The notes under the pieces: generated by a model
Database searches by the model: none
What the model saw: the letters and a program-made list of their open reading frames with translations, nothing else
What the model was told of the DNA's origin: nothing
Translations under genes and position numbers: made by a program
From: Pseudonocardia lacus
GTDB lineage: Bacteria > Actinomycetota > Actinomycetes > Mycobacteriales > Pseudonocardiaceae
NCBI RefSeq assembly: GCF_018531445.1
Contig: NZ_JAHDTH010000025.1
Location: 1 to 58,693, forward strand
Direction: 5' to 3'
DNA length: 58,693 nucleotides
In this document: piece after piece, positions 58,004-58,693 of the stretch
Layout: each line of letters opens with the position of its first letter
Position numbering within the stretch: position 1 is the stretch's first letter

Positions 58004-58693
58004 GGGACCTCCTCCTGCGGGTCGAGCACCAGGGCGAGGGGCTGGTCGAGCAGGGCGGTGAGCCGGGTGAGGAACCGGGCGGCGGTGGCCCCGTCGAGGA
58101 CGCGGTGATCGCAGGTCAGCGCCACCGTCATCACCGAACGCACGACCACGGCGCCCTCGCGCACCACGGCGGTGTCGCGGGCGGCGCCCACGGCCAGGAT
58201 CGCGGCCTGCGGCGGGTTGACCACCGCGGTGAACGCGCGGACGCCGAACGCGCCCAGGTTCGACACGGTGAAGCTCGCCCCGCCCAGCTCGGCGGGCGTG
58301 CACCGGCCGGCCCGGGCCCGCGCGGCGAGGTCGCGGGTGGCCGCGCCGACCGCGGACAGGCTGCGGGTGCCGGCGTCGGTGACGGTCGGGACGAGCAGCC
58401 CGTCGGGGGTGTCCACCGCCATCCCGACGTGCACCCGCTCGTGGGCGACGACCTCCCCGTCGCGCCACTCGGCGTTCACCGCGGGGTGCTCGCGCAGCGC
58501 CCGCCCGGCGGCGGTGACGACCAGGTCGGTCACCGTGGGCACGGCGGCCCCGGGGACCTCGGCGATCCGCGCCCGCAGCTCGGCGCAGCCGGTCATGTCG
58601 ACCTCGGCCATGAGCACGAAGGTGGGGACCCCGCCCGCGGCGGCCAGCCGCTCGGCGGCGACGCGCTGGGCCCGGGTGCGCTCGACGACCGCG
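58000..58693 (-). CDS. 2-oxoacid dehydrogenase E2, acyltransferase domain (5' end outside window)
   Basis: C-terminal part, 231 codons, of a dihydrolipoamide acyltransferase. It reads from TRAQRVAAERLAAAGGVPTF at the window edge through MAEVDMTGCAELRARI, NLGAFGVRAFTAVVNPPQAA and the catalytic CDHRVLDGATAARFL (His-x-x-x-Asp-Gly). The lipoyl and E1/E3-binding domains must lie beyond the right edge. It is the acceptor for the acyl groups made by the two E1 pairs downstream. No E3 gene is in the window. Confidence 0.92.
   Translation of the reverse strand, partial: AVVERTRAQRVAAERLAAAGGVPTFVLMAEVDMTGCAELRARIAEVPGAAVPTVTDLVVTAAGRALREHPAVNAEWRDGEVVAHERVHVGMAVDTPDGLLVPTVTDAGTRSLSAVGAATRDLAARARAGRCTPAELGGASFTVSNLGAFGVRAFTAVVNPPQAAILAVGAARDTAVVREGAVVVRSVMTVALTCDHRVLDGATAARFLTRLTALLDQPLALVLDPQEEVP

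Noticed and set aside
1-58693. Search for CRISPR arrays, tRNA/rRNA genes, insertion sequences and phage genes
   Set aside because: No spaced repeat series, cloverleaf, transposase or integrase motif was recognised by eye; a dedicated search could still find a small RNA.

Overview
The window is about 58.7 kb of very GC-rich DNA with GTG starts, four-base ATGA/GTGA gene overlaps and regulator families typical of a soil actinomycete. Gene style fits a Pseudonocardiaceae-like genome (for example Pseudonocardia), but nothing seen proves the genus. Genes are dense and grouped into short self-contained modules, each with its own regulator. No rRNA, tRNA, CRISPR array, transposase or phage gene was recognised.

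Left part. 1-7.5 kb: the end of an oligopeptide-type ABC importer runs into a CoA-dependent catabolic operon (two family III CoA-transferases, two acyl-CoA dehydrogenases, an enoyl-CoA hydratase, then a TetR regulator). 8.3-13.6 kb: an arsenic island with an ArsR-acetyltransferase (ArsN-like) fusion, a flavin monooxygenase, an MFS carrier, ArsM, a CVC-type ArsR and a thiol-type ArsC. Both of its divergent promoters carry the same operator word, and no Acr3 or ArsB pump is present. 13.8-17.6 kb: a VOC protein, a YCII/DGPF protein with an ECF42-like sigma factor, and an ArsR/SRPBCC/VOC operon. 17.8-22 kb: a kinase-like phosphotransferase and an acyl-CoA-dehydrogenase-like flavoprotein lie between two paralogous AraC regulators.

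Middle. 22-28.9 kb: a Baeyer-Villiger monooxygenase and a serine esterase form a likely ketone-to-ester-to-alcohol-plus-acid route. They converge on a large MalT/LuxR-type regulator, and an 18-bp identical element lies upstream of both transcription units. 29-30.3 kb holds decayed fragments and a methyltransferase. 30.6-35.3 kb is a likely inducible resistance operon: MFS exporter, rifampin-phosphotransferase-like enzyme and TetR, with a paired palindromic operator. 35.3-45.4 kb has small membrane proteins, a 926-residue SARP/AfsR-like regulator, a DUF4389 protein, an MDMPI-fold protein, an XRE/MmyB regulator divergent from an SDR, a shortened TetR, a cupin and a PspC protein.

Right part. 45.4-53.1 kb: an FAD aromatic hydroxylase is divergent from an IclR regulator. 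It is followed by an NMT1/SsuA-type ABC importer and a benzoylformate-decarboxylase-like ThDP enzyme, suggesting uptake and breakdown of an aromatic or 2-oxo acid. 53.1-58.7 kb (minus strand): a tightly coupled operon with a 2-oxoacid dehydrogenase E2 (cut by the window end), a xylose-isomerase-like TIM-barrel protein and two complete E1 alpha/beta pairs.

The most unusual points are the Acr3-less arsenic island with its ArsR-ArsN fusion and shared operators, the doubled E1 operon with an embedded TIM-barrel isomerase, and the shared palindrome linking the MalT-like regulator to the BVMO operon. All functions are read from sequence motifs and context; none was tested by search.
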